Below, piece by piece: positions 1-7,065 of a stretch of 10,743 nt of DNA. How positions within the stretch are numbered: position 1 is the stretch's first letter; the number at the start of each line of letters is the position of its first letter. The notes below the pieces were generated by a model. The model saw only the letters and a program-made list of their open reading frames with translations, was not told where the DNA came from and searched no databases. This stretch comes from JAWKWH01 sp041582695 (GTDB taxonomy: Bacteria > Pseudomonadota > Alphaproteobacteria > Rhizobiales > Rhizobiaceae): assembly GCA_041582695.1 (NCBI GenBank), contig JBFIBB010000112.1:1-10743 (forward strand), read 5' to 3'. The translations under genes were made by a program, and so were the position numbers.

Positions 1-18
1 CCACGAAACCGGCTTGGC

Positions 19-903
19 ATGGATACCGAGAACAACACTTTCGATCATCTCGACAGAACCGGCCGCGTGACCGCCCGAGCCGTGCTCTCGCCAAAAATCG
101 TCACCTACGCGGCCGTAACGGCGATGTTGCTCGGTTCCTGGTACATCATGCTTGCCATGGCGGCGAAATCGACACCGGCGGCCGGCGGTCCGGTGTGGTT
201 GCTTCCAGATTTTGTTTCCGGATTCGGTCTTCCGGCGCCGCTCGAACAGCTGCTGGCCCTGTGCCTTACGGCTGTGACGCCGGGATCGCCGGATATCGGG
301 CAGTTCGCAGCGCTGGCATTGATGTGGTTTTTGATGTCTGTCGCAATGATGCTTCCGTCAGCCGCCCCGCTGATAAGGACCTATTGCGAGATCGCGGATA
401 CGGCAAAAGCCGCGTCGAAACCCGTGGTGCATCCGCTGTGGTTGGTCGCGGGCTATCTTTTCGTCTGGCTTGCCGCCGCAATCGCTTTTGCCGGAACAAG
501 TTGGGGCTCCATGTTGCTGGAGAGAGAAGATTCTCCATTGTCTCCTTTTGCCGTTCCCTTTTCGGCCGGAGCACTGGCGCTGGCCGGCCTTTACCAGTTC
601 AGCGGGCTGAAGGAAGCCTGTCTCACAAAATGCCGGAATCCGTTTGCAACGCTTTTCGCCAACTGGTCCGACGAACGCCTGCCAATCATCGTTCTCGGAA
701 TGAGACAGGGCGTCTGGTGTCTCGGATGCTGCTGGGCGCTGATGCTGGTCATGTTCGCCGTCGGCGTCATGAATGTGTTCTGGATGTCCCTGCTGGCAGT
801 CTTTACCGTCATCGAGAAAACCGGTGGGCATGCCGCACTTTCGCGCATTGCTGGCGTATTATTGCTTGTGTGGGCTTTGGCGGTGATACTATTTTCTTTC
901 TGA
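19..903 (+). CDS. DUF2182 family predicted metal-binding integral membrane protein (5' end uncertain)
   Basis: Polytopic inner-membrane protein of 294 residues with about six or seven hydrophobic segments (near 28-48, 95-117, 138-160, 178-195, 232-265 and 274-294). Family hallmarks seen are MSVAMMLPSA at about 106-115, the stretch GLYQFSGLKEACLTKCR at 190-206 with a CxxxC pair, GVWCLGCCWALM at 231-242, GVMN near 249, and EK at 266-267. These match my memory of DUF2182, annotated as predicted metal-binding membrane proteins; no biochemical role is established. It lies 22 nt upstream of a DUF1326 gene, a pairing I have seen described for these families. The ATG at 19 has no good Shine-Dalgarno sequence and the frame stays open to base 1, so the true start may lie outside the window. 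The family call is firm, the start is not. Confidence 0.85.
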   Translation: MDTENNTFDHLDRTGRVTARAVLSPKIVTYAAVTAMLLGSWYIMLAMAAKSTPAAGGPVWLLPDFVSGFGLPAPLEQLLALCLTAVTPGSPDIGQFAALALMWFLMSVAMMLPSAAPLIRTYCEIADTAKAASKPVVHPLWLVAGYLFVWLAAAIAFAGTSWGSMLLEREDSPLSPFAVPFSAGALALAGLYQFSGLKEACLTKCRNPFATLFANWSDERLPIIVLGMRQGVWCLGCCWALMLVMFAVGVMNVFWMSLLAVFTVIEKTGGHAALSRIAGVLLLVWALAVILFSF

Positions 904-925
904 CGAACAATGAATCGGTGCGCGT

Positions 926-1549
926 ATGAGTTCAAATCTCAATCCCAGCTGGGCAATGAAGGGAGAGTTGATCCTCTCGTGCAATTGCACGGTGTTTTGC
1001 CCCTGCGTATTGTCGCTTGGCCAGCATCCTCCGACAGAGGGCTACTGTCAGACCTGGGCAGGTTTTCGTATCGATGCCGGCCACTACAACGACGTCGATC
1101 TCTCAGGTATAAATCTCGGCCTTGTCATGGAAATCCCGGGCTACATGAGCAGGGGAAACTGGACCGCGGGCCTCTTCATCGACAAGAAGGCCTCGATCTA
1201 CGCGGAAAAAGCCTTGACCAGGATTTTTTCCGGCAAGGCCGGCGGTACAACGTCGCTATTGTCGATCATGGTCGGAAGCTTCCTCGGGATAAAGCGCGAG
1301 CCCGTATCCTATCGAACGGAAGGCAAGACCAGGATTTTCCAGATACCCAAGATCATTGACGGCGCAATTACGCCGATCCGGGGCAAGGATCAGGAAGGCG
1401 ATACCGTCATCACAAACTCCGAATACTGGATTGCCGAGGAAATCACTATCGCGAAATCGGACAAGAGCCGGTTCCGCGCGTTTGGCCGGAACTGGAACTT
1501 CGAAGGAAAATCCGCCGAAATCTGCAAACTGGACTGGCGTGGCCCGTGA
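926..1549 (+). CDS. DUF1326 domain-containing protein with N-terminal cysteine cluster
   Basis: Protein of 207 residues without a signal peptide or membrane segment, so probably cytosolic or at the inner face of the membrane. The N-terminus has the DUF1326 pattern: a Trp at 9, Gly 13, then C19-N-C21-x3-C25-x-C27 and a further Cys at 41. This cluster is well suited to bind a soft or transition metal, but that is inference. The rest reads as a mixed alpha/beta body with 'GLVMEIPGY' (about 65-73) and 'GNWTAGLFID' (about 77-86), also typical of the family. It sits 22 nt after the DUF2182 gene and overlaps pcs by 4 nt, so it belongs to the same transcript. The start at 926 keeps the family N-terminus; its Shine-Dalgarno is weak, which may mean coupling to the upstream gene. 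Function is unknown. Confidence 0.85.
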   Translation: MSSNLNPSWAMKGELILSCNCTVFCPCVLSLGQHPPTEGYCQTWAGFRIDAGHYNDVDLSGINLGLVMEIPGYMSRGNWTAGLFIDKKASIYAEKALTRIFSGKAGGTTSLLSIMVGSFLGIKREPVSYRTEGKTRIFQIPKIIDGAITPIRGKDQEGDTVITNSEYWIAEEITIAKSDKSRFRAFGRNWNFEGKSAEICKLDWRGP

Positions 1550-2289
1550 AAAAACCCCGAATGCCTCGGCAAATCAAGAAGGTCACCGCGCCTCAGGCCA
1601 AGGCATTTTCCGTGCATCTGCTTACGGCCTCTGGCTCCTTTCTTGCATTTCTGTCGCTGGTCGCGGCCAGCGAAGAACGCTGGGCGGCGATGTTCTGGTG
1701 GCTCGGACTGGCATTGCTGGTAGACGGAATCGACGGCCCGATCGCGCGCAAGCTGCAGGTCAAGGAAGTGCTACCCACATGGTCGGGTGACGTTCTCGAC
1801 AACATTATAGACTATGTGACCTATGTGCTGCTGCCCGCCTTCGCGCTCTATCAGCGCGGCTTCATGGGCGAGGGACTGTCCTTTGCTTCGGCGGCGATCA
1901 TCGTCATATCGAGTGCAATCTACTATGCCGACACGGGCATGAAGACGAAGGAGAATTTCTTCAAGGGGTTCCCTGTGGTCTGGAACATGATCGTCTTTAC
2001 GCTTTTTGTCATCGAACCGGGCGAAATGCTGTCGTTCGCGGTTGTCGTCATAGCCGCCATCCTGAGTTTCACTCCGATATATTTTCTGCATCCAGTCAGG
2101 GTACTGCGAATGCGTCGGATAAATTTCGGAGTGTTTCTGCTTTGGTGCTGCCTCGGAATGATCGCGCTCTCGCAGGACATGCAGGCCGAAATCTGGGTTA
2201 AGTACGGAATTGCCGCATCCGGCGTTTACCTGTTTTGCATTGGCGGGGTGATGCAGTTGTTTCCGCGCCTGGGAGAAAGGAAAACTTGA
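1546..2289 (+). CDS. pcs: Phosphatidylcholine synthase (CDP-diacylglycerol:choline O-phosphatidyltransferase)
   Basis: Condenses free choline directly with CDP-diacylglycerol to give phosphatidylcholine and CMP in the inner membrane; this one-step route is known from Sinorhizobium, Agrobacterium and Brucella. The 247-residue length fits the family (about 240). The CDP-alcohol phosphotransferase signature in its Pcs form is complete: D60-G61, G64-P65, A67-R68, then G81, D85 and D89. Flanking stretches AFSVHLLTASGSFLAF (20-35), FPVVWNMIVFTLFVI and FLHPVRV are also strongly Pcs-like, and there are about seven or eight hydrophobic segments. The GTG at 1546 overlaps the stop of the DUF1326 gene (GTGA), which points to translational coupling; an in-frame ATG at 1561 is an alternative without a clear Shine-Dalgarno. 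Pcs enzymes are known to need Mn2+, relevant to the metal-type neighbours. Confidence 0.95.
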   Translation: MKKPRMPRQIKKVTAPQAKAFSVHLLTASGSFLAFLSLVAASEERWAAMFWWLGLALLVDGIDGPIARKLQVKEVLPTWSGDVLDNIIDYVTYVLLPAFALYQRGFMGEGLSFASAAIIVISSAIYYADTGMKTKENFFKGFPVVWNMIVFTLFVIEPGEMLSFAVVVIAAILSFTPIYFLHPVRVLRMRRINFGVFLLWCCLGMIALSQDMQAEIWVKYGIAASGVYLFCIGGVMQLFPRLGERKT

Positions 2290-3269
2290 AATTGTCCAAA
2301 GCAATCGTCGTTCGTGAAACCGGTGGGCCCGAAGTACTGAGGATCGAGGATCGCGACGTTCAGCCCCCGGGACCGGGTGAAGTTACGATCAGGCACAAGG
2401 CGATCGGCCTCAATTTCATAGACGTCTATTTCCGCACCGGCCTCTATCCTTCGCCCGTTGGTCTTCCTTTTGTTCCGGGCAATGAAGGCGCTGGCGTCGT
2501 GGAAGCGCTGGGTGAGGGGGTTACCGGATTGAAGAAAGGCGACCGCGTCGCCTATGCGGGACCGCTCGGTGCTTACTCCGAACTGCGCAACATGCCGGCT
2601 GACCGGGTAGTAAGCATCCCGAACGCCATCTCCGATGAACAGGCCGCCGCGATAATGCTCGCCGGCATGACGGCCTGGTACCTCCTGCGCCGGACTTTCA
2701 AAGTACAGGAAGGAAACACGGTTCTCATACATGCGGCGTCCGGCGGCGTTGGTCTGATTGCCGGCCAATGGGCGAAACAACTGGGCGCAACCGTAATCGG
2801 AACTGCCGGTTCAGCCGAAAAGATTGAGCTGGCAAAGGCGCATGGCTACGATCACGTGATCAACTACCGCACGGAGAACTTTGCCGACCGGGTGCGCGAA
2901 CTGACGGGCGGCCGGCTTTGCGACGTCGTCTACGATTCTGTCGGCAAGGATACCTTTCCCGCTTCGCTGGATTGCATCAGGCCGCTCGGAATGTGGGTGA
3001 CTTTTGGCCAGTCTTCCGGACCGTTGCCCCCGGTTAACATGGGTTTACTGTCGCAAAAAGGATCGTTGTTCGCCACTCGTCCCACACTTTTCACTTACAT
3101 CGCAAAACGTAGCGAACTGGAGACGGCGGCGGCGGACCTTTTCGATCTGGTCGGCCGCGGCATCGTGAAAGTGCACATGGGGCAAACATTCCCGCTTGAA
3201 AAGGCTGCTGACGCTCATCGCGCGCTGGAGGGCCGCCGGACCACCGGCGCTACCGTACTCATGCCGTAG
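2286..3269 (+). CDS. NAD(P)H:quinone oxidoreductase, zinc-independent MDR family
   Basis: Predicted soluble NADPH-dependent reductase of quinones or related enones, 327 residues, the usual length for the QOR branch of the medium-chain dehydrogenase/reductase superfamily. Seen: VVRETGGPEVL at 8-18, the N-terminal GroES-like domain with GLNFIDVYFRTGLY (41-54), P-G-NEGAGVVEALG (64-76), and the cofactor loop HAASGGVGLIAGQWAK (149-164), which fits the quinone oxidoreductase/zeta-crystallin pattern. The structural and catalytic zinc cysteines of alcohol dehydrogenases are absent. The start is uncertain: TTG at 2286 overlaps the pcs stop as TTGA behind AAGGA (2277-2281), and a second TTG at 2292 gives MSKAIVV. 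An upstream ATG at 2235 lies inside pcs and adds an unlikely 17-residue extension. Overlap with pcs suggests co-expression; a metabolic link to lipid synthesis is not evident. Confidence 0.9.
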   Translation: MKLSKAIVVRETGGPEVLRIEDRDVQPPGPGEVTIRHKAIGLNFIDVYFRTGLYPSPVGLPFVPGNEGAGVVEALGEGVTGLKKGDRVAYAGPLGAYSELRNMPADRVVSIPNAISDEQAAAIMLAGMTAWYLLRRTFKVQEGNTVLIHAASGGVGLIAGQWAKQLGATVIGTAGSAEKIELAKAHGYDHVINYRTENFADRVRELTGGRLCDVVYDSVGKDTFPASLDCIRPLGMWVTFGQSSGPLPPVNMGLLSQKGSLFATRPTLFTYIAKRSELETAAADLFDLVGRGIVKVHMGQTFPLEKAADAHRALEGRRTTGATVLMP

Positions 3270-3294
3270 ATTCACCCATGAAAACTTGAAGGTG

Positions 3295-3325
3295 TTTACG
3301 TTTTACCCTGCTTTACGTGGATAAT
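3295..3325 (+). promoter_or_regulatory. Candidate sigma-70-like promoter of the BMP transporter operon
   Basis: The 70-nt gap after the oxidoreductase gene has a good -10-like hexamer GATAAT (3320-3325) and a -35-like TTTACG (3295-3300) with a long 19-nt spacer. TTTACG recurs at 3312-3317 and TTTTACC lies at 3301-3307, so the same bases could also be repeated regulator half-sites. No terminator is seen after the oxidoreductase, so read-through from upstream is possible. This is pattern inspection only. Confidence 0.35.
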
Positions 3326-3339
3326 TCGCCCGGAATACG

Positions 3340-4965
3340 ATGCAAACCGACCAACGCACTTTGAAGCGTGGGAAGACGCGGGAGGACACGGAATTGGAAC
3401 AGGTGGCCCAGAACCGTTCGGCGCCGTTGCTCGAAGTCAACGGGCTGACAAAGATCTTTGGTGAACTGCGCGCCTGCGACGCCGTCGATCTTGTCATTGG
3501 AAAGGGCGAAATCCACTCCCTTCTTGGAGAGAACGGCGCCGGAAAATCCACATTGGTGAAGATGCTGTTCGGATCACTCGAGCCGAATGATGGAACGATC
3601 AAATGGAATGGCTCGCCGGTGATCATTCGCAGCCCGAGCGAGGCGCGGGCACTGGGCATCGGGATGGTGTTCCAGCATTTTTCGTTGTTCGAAGCTCTAA
3701 CCGCCGCTGAAAACATCGCGCTTTCGCTCGACAAGGAAACGCCGATTGCAACAATAGCCGAAAAGGCCAAGGCTCTTTCGAAGTCCTACGGACTGCCGCT
3801 TGACCCATCCTCGATGGTCGGCGATCTCTCGGTCGGCGAGCGCCAGCGTATCGAAATCATTCGCTGCCTGCTGCAAGAGCCCGACCTGATCATACTCGAC
3901 GAGCCGACTTCGGTTCTGACGCCCCAGGAAGCCGACAAGCTGTTTGAGACGCTGGAGCGTCTGCGAGAAGAAGGCAAATCCATCCTCTACATTTCGCACC
4001 GCCTGGAAGAGGTGAAGCGCATGTGCGACGCCGCCACCGTGCTGCGTCACGGCAAGGTCGTCAATCATTGCGACCCGCGCAAGGAAACCGCAGCTTCGCT
4101 TGCCAACATGATGGTTGGCGAGGAAGTCATCACTGCCGCACGCACTCCCGCCAAGACGAGCGGCGACGCAGAACCGCTGATCGAGGTCAAGAAGCTCAGC
4201 CGGCCGCCTGCAACCCCGTTCTCAATTCCGCTTCGCAACGTTTCGCTCAATGTCAGGGCCGGGGAAGTTATTGGTATCGCGGGTGTCGCGGGCAACGGCC
4301 AGGGTGAATTTTTCGAAGCGATTTCGGGAGAGGCATTGCAGTCCGATGCTTCCACCGTGCGGTTTCGCGGCAAGGACGCCGGCTGGCTATCGATTACCGA
4401 ACGCCGGCTTGCGGGCGTGGGCTTCGTGCCGGAAGAGCGCCTCGGTCACGGTGCGGTGCCGGAAATGAAACTGTCCGACAATCTTCTATTGTCGCGCCAT
4501 ACCACGGATTCCAAAGCTTTCCTCGGCAACCTTGGCGTGATCAGGCGGGATACTATAGGCGAGACCACAAAACGCATCTCCAAGGTAATGGATGTGCGCA
4601 AGAGCGCCGAAGATCCTGAAGCGTCGGCGCTCTCGGGCGGCAATCTTCAAAAATTCATCATCGGACGTGAACTCGACCGGAAGCCTGCGGTCATGATCGT
4701 CAATCAGCCGACCTGGGGCGTCGACGCGGGCGCCGCAGCTCGCATTCGCCAGTCACTGATCGATCTGGCGCGAAGCGGGTCGGCCGTGCTGGTTATCAGC
4801 CAGGACCTCGATGAACTTTTCGAGATATGCGACGCGATCGCGGTGATGCACAATGGCGAACTGTCCAGACCTTTACCGATCGCCGAGGCCACTTTCGAGA
4901 AAATCGGCCTGTTAATGGGCGGCGCGGAACCAGGTCATGTTCCGCATGGCGAAGGAGCGGCGTGA
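3340..4965 (+). CDS. BMP-family sugar/nucleoside ABC importer, tandem ATP-binding protein
   Basis: Energises the importer encoded by the next three genes. It carries two fused nucleotide-binding domains in 541 residues, like RbsA and the YufO/NupA type of nucleoside-transporter ATPases. Domain 1: Walker A GENGAGKST (63-71), Q-loop Q112, signature LSVGERQR (163-170), Walker B LIILDEPT (183-190) and switch His 220. Domain 2: a degenerate Walker A, GVAGNGQGEF (315-324), without the lysine, canonical signature LSGGNLQK (431-438), and Walker B ending VNQPT, where Asp-Glu is Asn455-Gln456. Hence one full ATP site (Walker A/B of domain 1 plus signature of domain 2) and one degenerate site, as is common in this family. 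The ATG at 3340 has a weak ribosome site; TTG at 3394 is a credible alternative. The stop overlaps the permease start by 1 nt. Confidence 0.93.
   Translation: MQTDQRTLKRGKTREDTELEQVAQNRSAPLLEVNGLTKIFGELRACDAVDLVIGKGEIHSLLGENGAGKSTLVKMLFGSLEPNDGTIKWNGSPVIIRSPSEARALGIGMVFQHFSLFEALTAAENIALSLDKETPIATIAEKAKALSKSYGLPLDPSSMVGDLSVGERQRIEIIRCLLQEPDLIILDEPTSVLTPQEADKLFETLERLREEGKSILYISHRLEEVKRMCDAATVLRHGKVVNHCDPRKETAASLANMMVGEEVITAARTPAKTSGDAEPLIEVKKLSRPPATPFSIPLRNVSLNVRAGEVIGIAGVAGNGQGEFFEAISGEALQSDASTVRFRGKDAGWLSITERRLAGVGFVPEERLGHGAVPEMKLSDNLLLSRHTTDSKAFLGNLGVIRRDTIGETTKRISKVMDVRKSAEDPEASALSGGNLQKFIIGRELDRKPAVMIVNQPTWGVDAGAAARIRQSLIDLARSGSAVLVISQDLDELFEICDAIAVMHNGELSRPLPIAEATFEKIGLLMGGAEPGHVPHGEGAA
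3380..3386 (+). promoter_or_regulatory. Strong internal ribosome binding site suggesting a TTG start at 3394
   Basis: GGGAGGA at 3380-3386 is a near-perfect Shine-Dalgarno sequence placed 7 nt before an in-frame TTG at 3394 in the ABC ATPase gene. The upstream ATG at 3340 has only weak CGGAA before it, and would begin just after the expected transcription start of the candidate promoter. Starting at 3394 gives a 523-residue protein whose first conserved ABC residues (LLEVNGLTKIFG) follow after 11 residues. Confidence 0.45.
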
Positions 4966-6053
4966 TGCGTATTGAACTGACCAAACGGCCACAGCAATCG
5001 GTCCTGTTTTCTGCCCTTTCGCCCTTCATCGCACTATTTCTGACGATGATCGCCGGCGGATTGTTGTTCGCGACGCTCGGTAAGAATCCGTTCGACGCCC
5101 TTTACTTTTACTTCATCGACCCGCTGCGCGAGACCTGGTCGCTGCACGAACTGGCGATCAAGGCAGCGCCCCTGATCCTTATTGCGATCGGGCTGTCGGT
5201 TTGCTTCACCTCCAACAACTGGAATATCGGGGCGGAGGGCCAGTTCGTAGCTGGAGCGATCGCCGGTTCGCTAATACCGGTACTGTTTCCGAACTTCCAG
5301 ATGTTCCTGGTATTGCCGATGATGTTGATACTCGGCATGGCGGGTGGGGCGGCCTACGCCGCAATCCCCGCCTACCTGAAAGTGCGTTTCAACACCAACG
5401 AGATTCTCACCAGCCTGATGCTGGTCTACGTGGCGCAACTGTTCAACGACTGGCTGGTTCGCGGCCCCTGGCGAAACCCTGAAGGATTCAGCTTCCCCGG
5501 AACCGTACGGTTTCACGAATATGCGATCTTGCCGCAAATCTGGCCCGAGGCCGGCCGCGCCCACTGGGGTTTTATTTTCGCGCTGGTCGCTGCAGTGGTC
5601 GTCTGGTTCGTCATGTCGCGGACGCTCAAGGGCTTCGAGGTCAGGGTTCTGGGCCAGAGCCCGCGCGCGGGCCGGTTTGCCGGGTTCTCCTCGGCGCGCA
5701 TGGTCTTCTTCGCTTTCCTGCTTTCGGGAGCAATGGCGGGTCTTGCCGGCATTTGCGAAGTCGCCGGCCCTGTCGAACATCTCAATGAGAAGATTTCGAT
5801 CGGTTACGGATTCACCGCAATCATCGTGGCATTTCTCGGTCGCCTTAATCCGCTTGGCATCGTGGCGGCAGGTCTGGTGTTGGCGCTCACATATCTCGGC
5901 GGTGAGGCGGCACAGATCTCACTCGGTTTGTCCGACAAGGCCGCTCGCGTTTTCCAGGGAATGCTATTGTTCTTCGTTCTCGCCACAGACACGCTTATCC
6001 ATTACCGGATCCGTTTGGCGATGAACATTCGCGCCAGTGCGGAAGGAGCCTGA
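4965..6053 (+). CDS. BMP-family ABC importer permease 1
   Basis: First of two dissimilar inner-membrane permeases of the importer, 362 residues, of the branched-chain/ribose permease superfamily (BPD_transp_2). The N-terminal hydrophobic segment is at about 15-37, followed by about eight to nine more. Diagnostic stretches are FTSNNWNIGAEGQF (81-94) and NTNEILTSLM (143-152), the usual NIGAEGQ and NE(I/V)xxSLM signatures of YufP-type subunits, and YGFTAIIVAFLGRLNPLGIV (281-300) near the C-terminus. The ATG at 4965 shares its A with the upstream TGA stop (TGATG) and has AAGGAG at 4952-4957 with 7-nt spacing, so translation is probably coupled to the ATPase gene. An earlier in-frame ATG at 4827 lies inside the ATPase gene and is rejected. 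Confidence 0.93.
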   Translation: MRIELTKRPQQSVLFSALSPFIALFLTMIAGGLLFATLGKNPFDALYFYFIDPLRETWSLHELAIKAAPLILIAIGLSVCFTSNNWNIGAEGQFVAGAIAGSLIPVLFPNFQMFLVLPMMLILGMAGGAAYAAIPAYLKVRFNTNEILTSLMLVYVAQLFNDWLVRGPWRNPEGFSFPGTVRFHEYAILPQIWPEAGRAHWGFIFALVAAVVVWFVMSRTLKGFEVRVLGQSPRAGRFAGFSSARMVFFAFLLSGAMAGLAGICEVAGPVEHLNEKISIGYGFTAIIVAFLGRLNPLGIVAAGLVLALTYLGGEAAQISLGLSDKAARVFQGMLLFFVLATDTLIHYRIRLAMNIRASAEGA

Positions 6054-6055
6054 CC

Positions 6056-7030
6056 ATGGGAGTTCTTGAAGCCATTCTTTTGACCATCGCGACCGCGGCG
6101 ACGCCGCTTCTGATTGCCGCCGTCGGCGAATTGGTGGTCGAGCGCTCCGGCGACCTCAATCTGGGCGTGGAAGGTATGATGGTCATGGGCGCTGTTACCG
6201 GTTTCGGCATGGCCTATGTCAGCGGCTCACCTTGGGTTGGAATAATCTGCGCCATTATTGCCGGAGCGCTGTTCTCGCTGCTGTTCGCCTTCCTGGTATT
6301 GACGCTGGTAACGAACCAGGTCGCCACGGGGCTCGCACTGACGCTGCTTGGTCTTGGAGCGTCAGGAATGATCGGCGAAGCGTTCATCGGACTGCCCGGC
6401 CTCAAACTCGGAACCATATACATCCCGGTCCTTTCGGAACTGCCGCTGGTCGGCAAGCTGATCTTCTCGCAGGATCCGATTTTCTACATCTCGATTGCTC
6501 TTACGATCGCGGTCATGTGGTTTCTGTTCAAGACGCGCGCAGGACTGACCCTTCGCGCCGTCGGTGACAGTCACGGTTCGGCGCACTCGCTCGGGATATC
6601 GGTTTTAATGGTGCGCTATCTCGCTGTCATGTTCGGAGGCGCGTGTGCAGGATTGGCCGGCGCGTTCCTGTCGCTCGTCTATACACCACAATGGGTGGAA
6701 AACATGACTGCGGGGAGAGGCTGGATTGCGCTTGCGCTGGTTGTCTTCGCGTCCTGGCGTCCATTGCGTGTCTTGGCGGGCGCCTATCTTTTCGGTACGA
6801 TCACGATCGCCCAGCTTCACATCCAGGCGATCAGTCTTGCCGACCTGGCGTTCTTGCCCGGACCTCTGTTCTGGATTGCGCAGCTCGTCAAATCGATACC
6901 GTCGCAATTCCTTTCGTCGCTCCCCTATCTTGCAACAGTGCTTGTACTCGTGCTGATCTCGCGAAACAGGCGATTGACGATGATGAACACTCCGGCGTCG
7001 CTCGGCAAACCATTCGTGCCCAGCCGGTAG
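6056..7030 (+). CDS. BMP-family ABC importer permease 2
   Basis: Second permease, 324 residues, about eight to ten hydrophobic segments, same superfamily as permease 1. The ERSGDLNLGVEGMMVMGAV stretch (29-47) and NQVATGLALTLLG (87-99) are the signatures expected for the YufQ-type partner, and the central GDSHGSAHSLGISVLMVRYLAV region (about 175-196) is the cytoplasmic part thought to contact the ATPase in this superfamily. It starts 2 nt after the stop of permease 1, with GGAAGGAG just upstream, and ends 35 nt before the binding-protein gene. Together the two permeases would form the heterodimeric channel. Positively charged C-terminal tail (about 302-324) has no recognisable domain. Confidence 0.93.
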   Translation: MGVLEAILLTIATAATPLLIAAVGELVVERSGDLNLGVEGMMVMGAVTGFGMAYVSGSPWVGIICAIIAGALFSLLFAFLVLTLVTNQVATGLALTLLGLGASGMIGEAFIGLPGLKLGTIYIPVLSELPLVGKLIFSQDPIFYISIALTIAVMWFLFKTRAGLTLRAVGDSHGSAHSLGISVLMVRYLAVMFGGACAGLAGAFLSLVYTPQWVENMTAGRGWIALALVVFASWRPLRVLAGAYLFGTITIAQLHIQAISLADLAFLPGPLFWIAQLVKSIPSQFLSSLPYLATVLVLVLISRNRRLTMMNTPASLGKPFVPSR

Positions 7031-7053
7031 AACAGAACATGAAAACACCCAAC

Positions 7054-7058
7054 GGAGG
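7054..7058 (+). promoter_or_regulatory. Ribosome binding site that sets the binding-protein start
   Basis: GGAGG ends 7 nt before ATG 7066. The reading frame is open far upstream (to 6643) and has another ATG at 7039, but only 7066 has this site and a clean signal peptide at the N-terminus. Confidence 0.8.
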
Positions 7059-7065
7059 TATTACA

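Noticed and set aside
195..929. Long +2-frame reading frame (244 codons) over the DUF2182 gene
   Set aside because: Arg/Ser/Cys-rich translation typical of a shadow frame; the overlapping DUF2182 frame has clear family motifs.
3271..3294. Possible terminator after the oxidoreductase (CACC/GGTG)
   Set aside because: Only a 4-bp stem with a 14-nt loop and no U tract; read-through into the BMP operon cannot be excluded.
4827..4964. 46-residue N-terminal extension of permease 1
   Set aside because: It lies in the ATPase gene, is Arg-rich and has no family similarity; ATG 4965 has AAGGAG at the right distance.
6643..7065. N-terminal extension of the BMP binding protein back to 6643
   Set aside because: It overlaps permease 2 and would bury the signal peptide; ATG 7066 has an ideal Shine-Dalgarno sequence.
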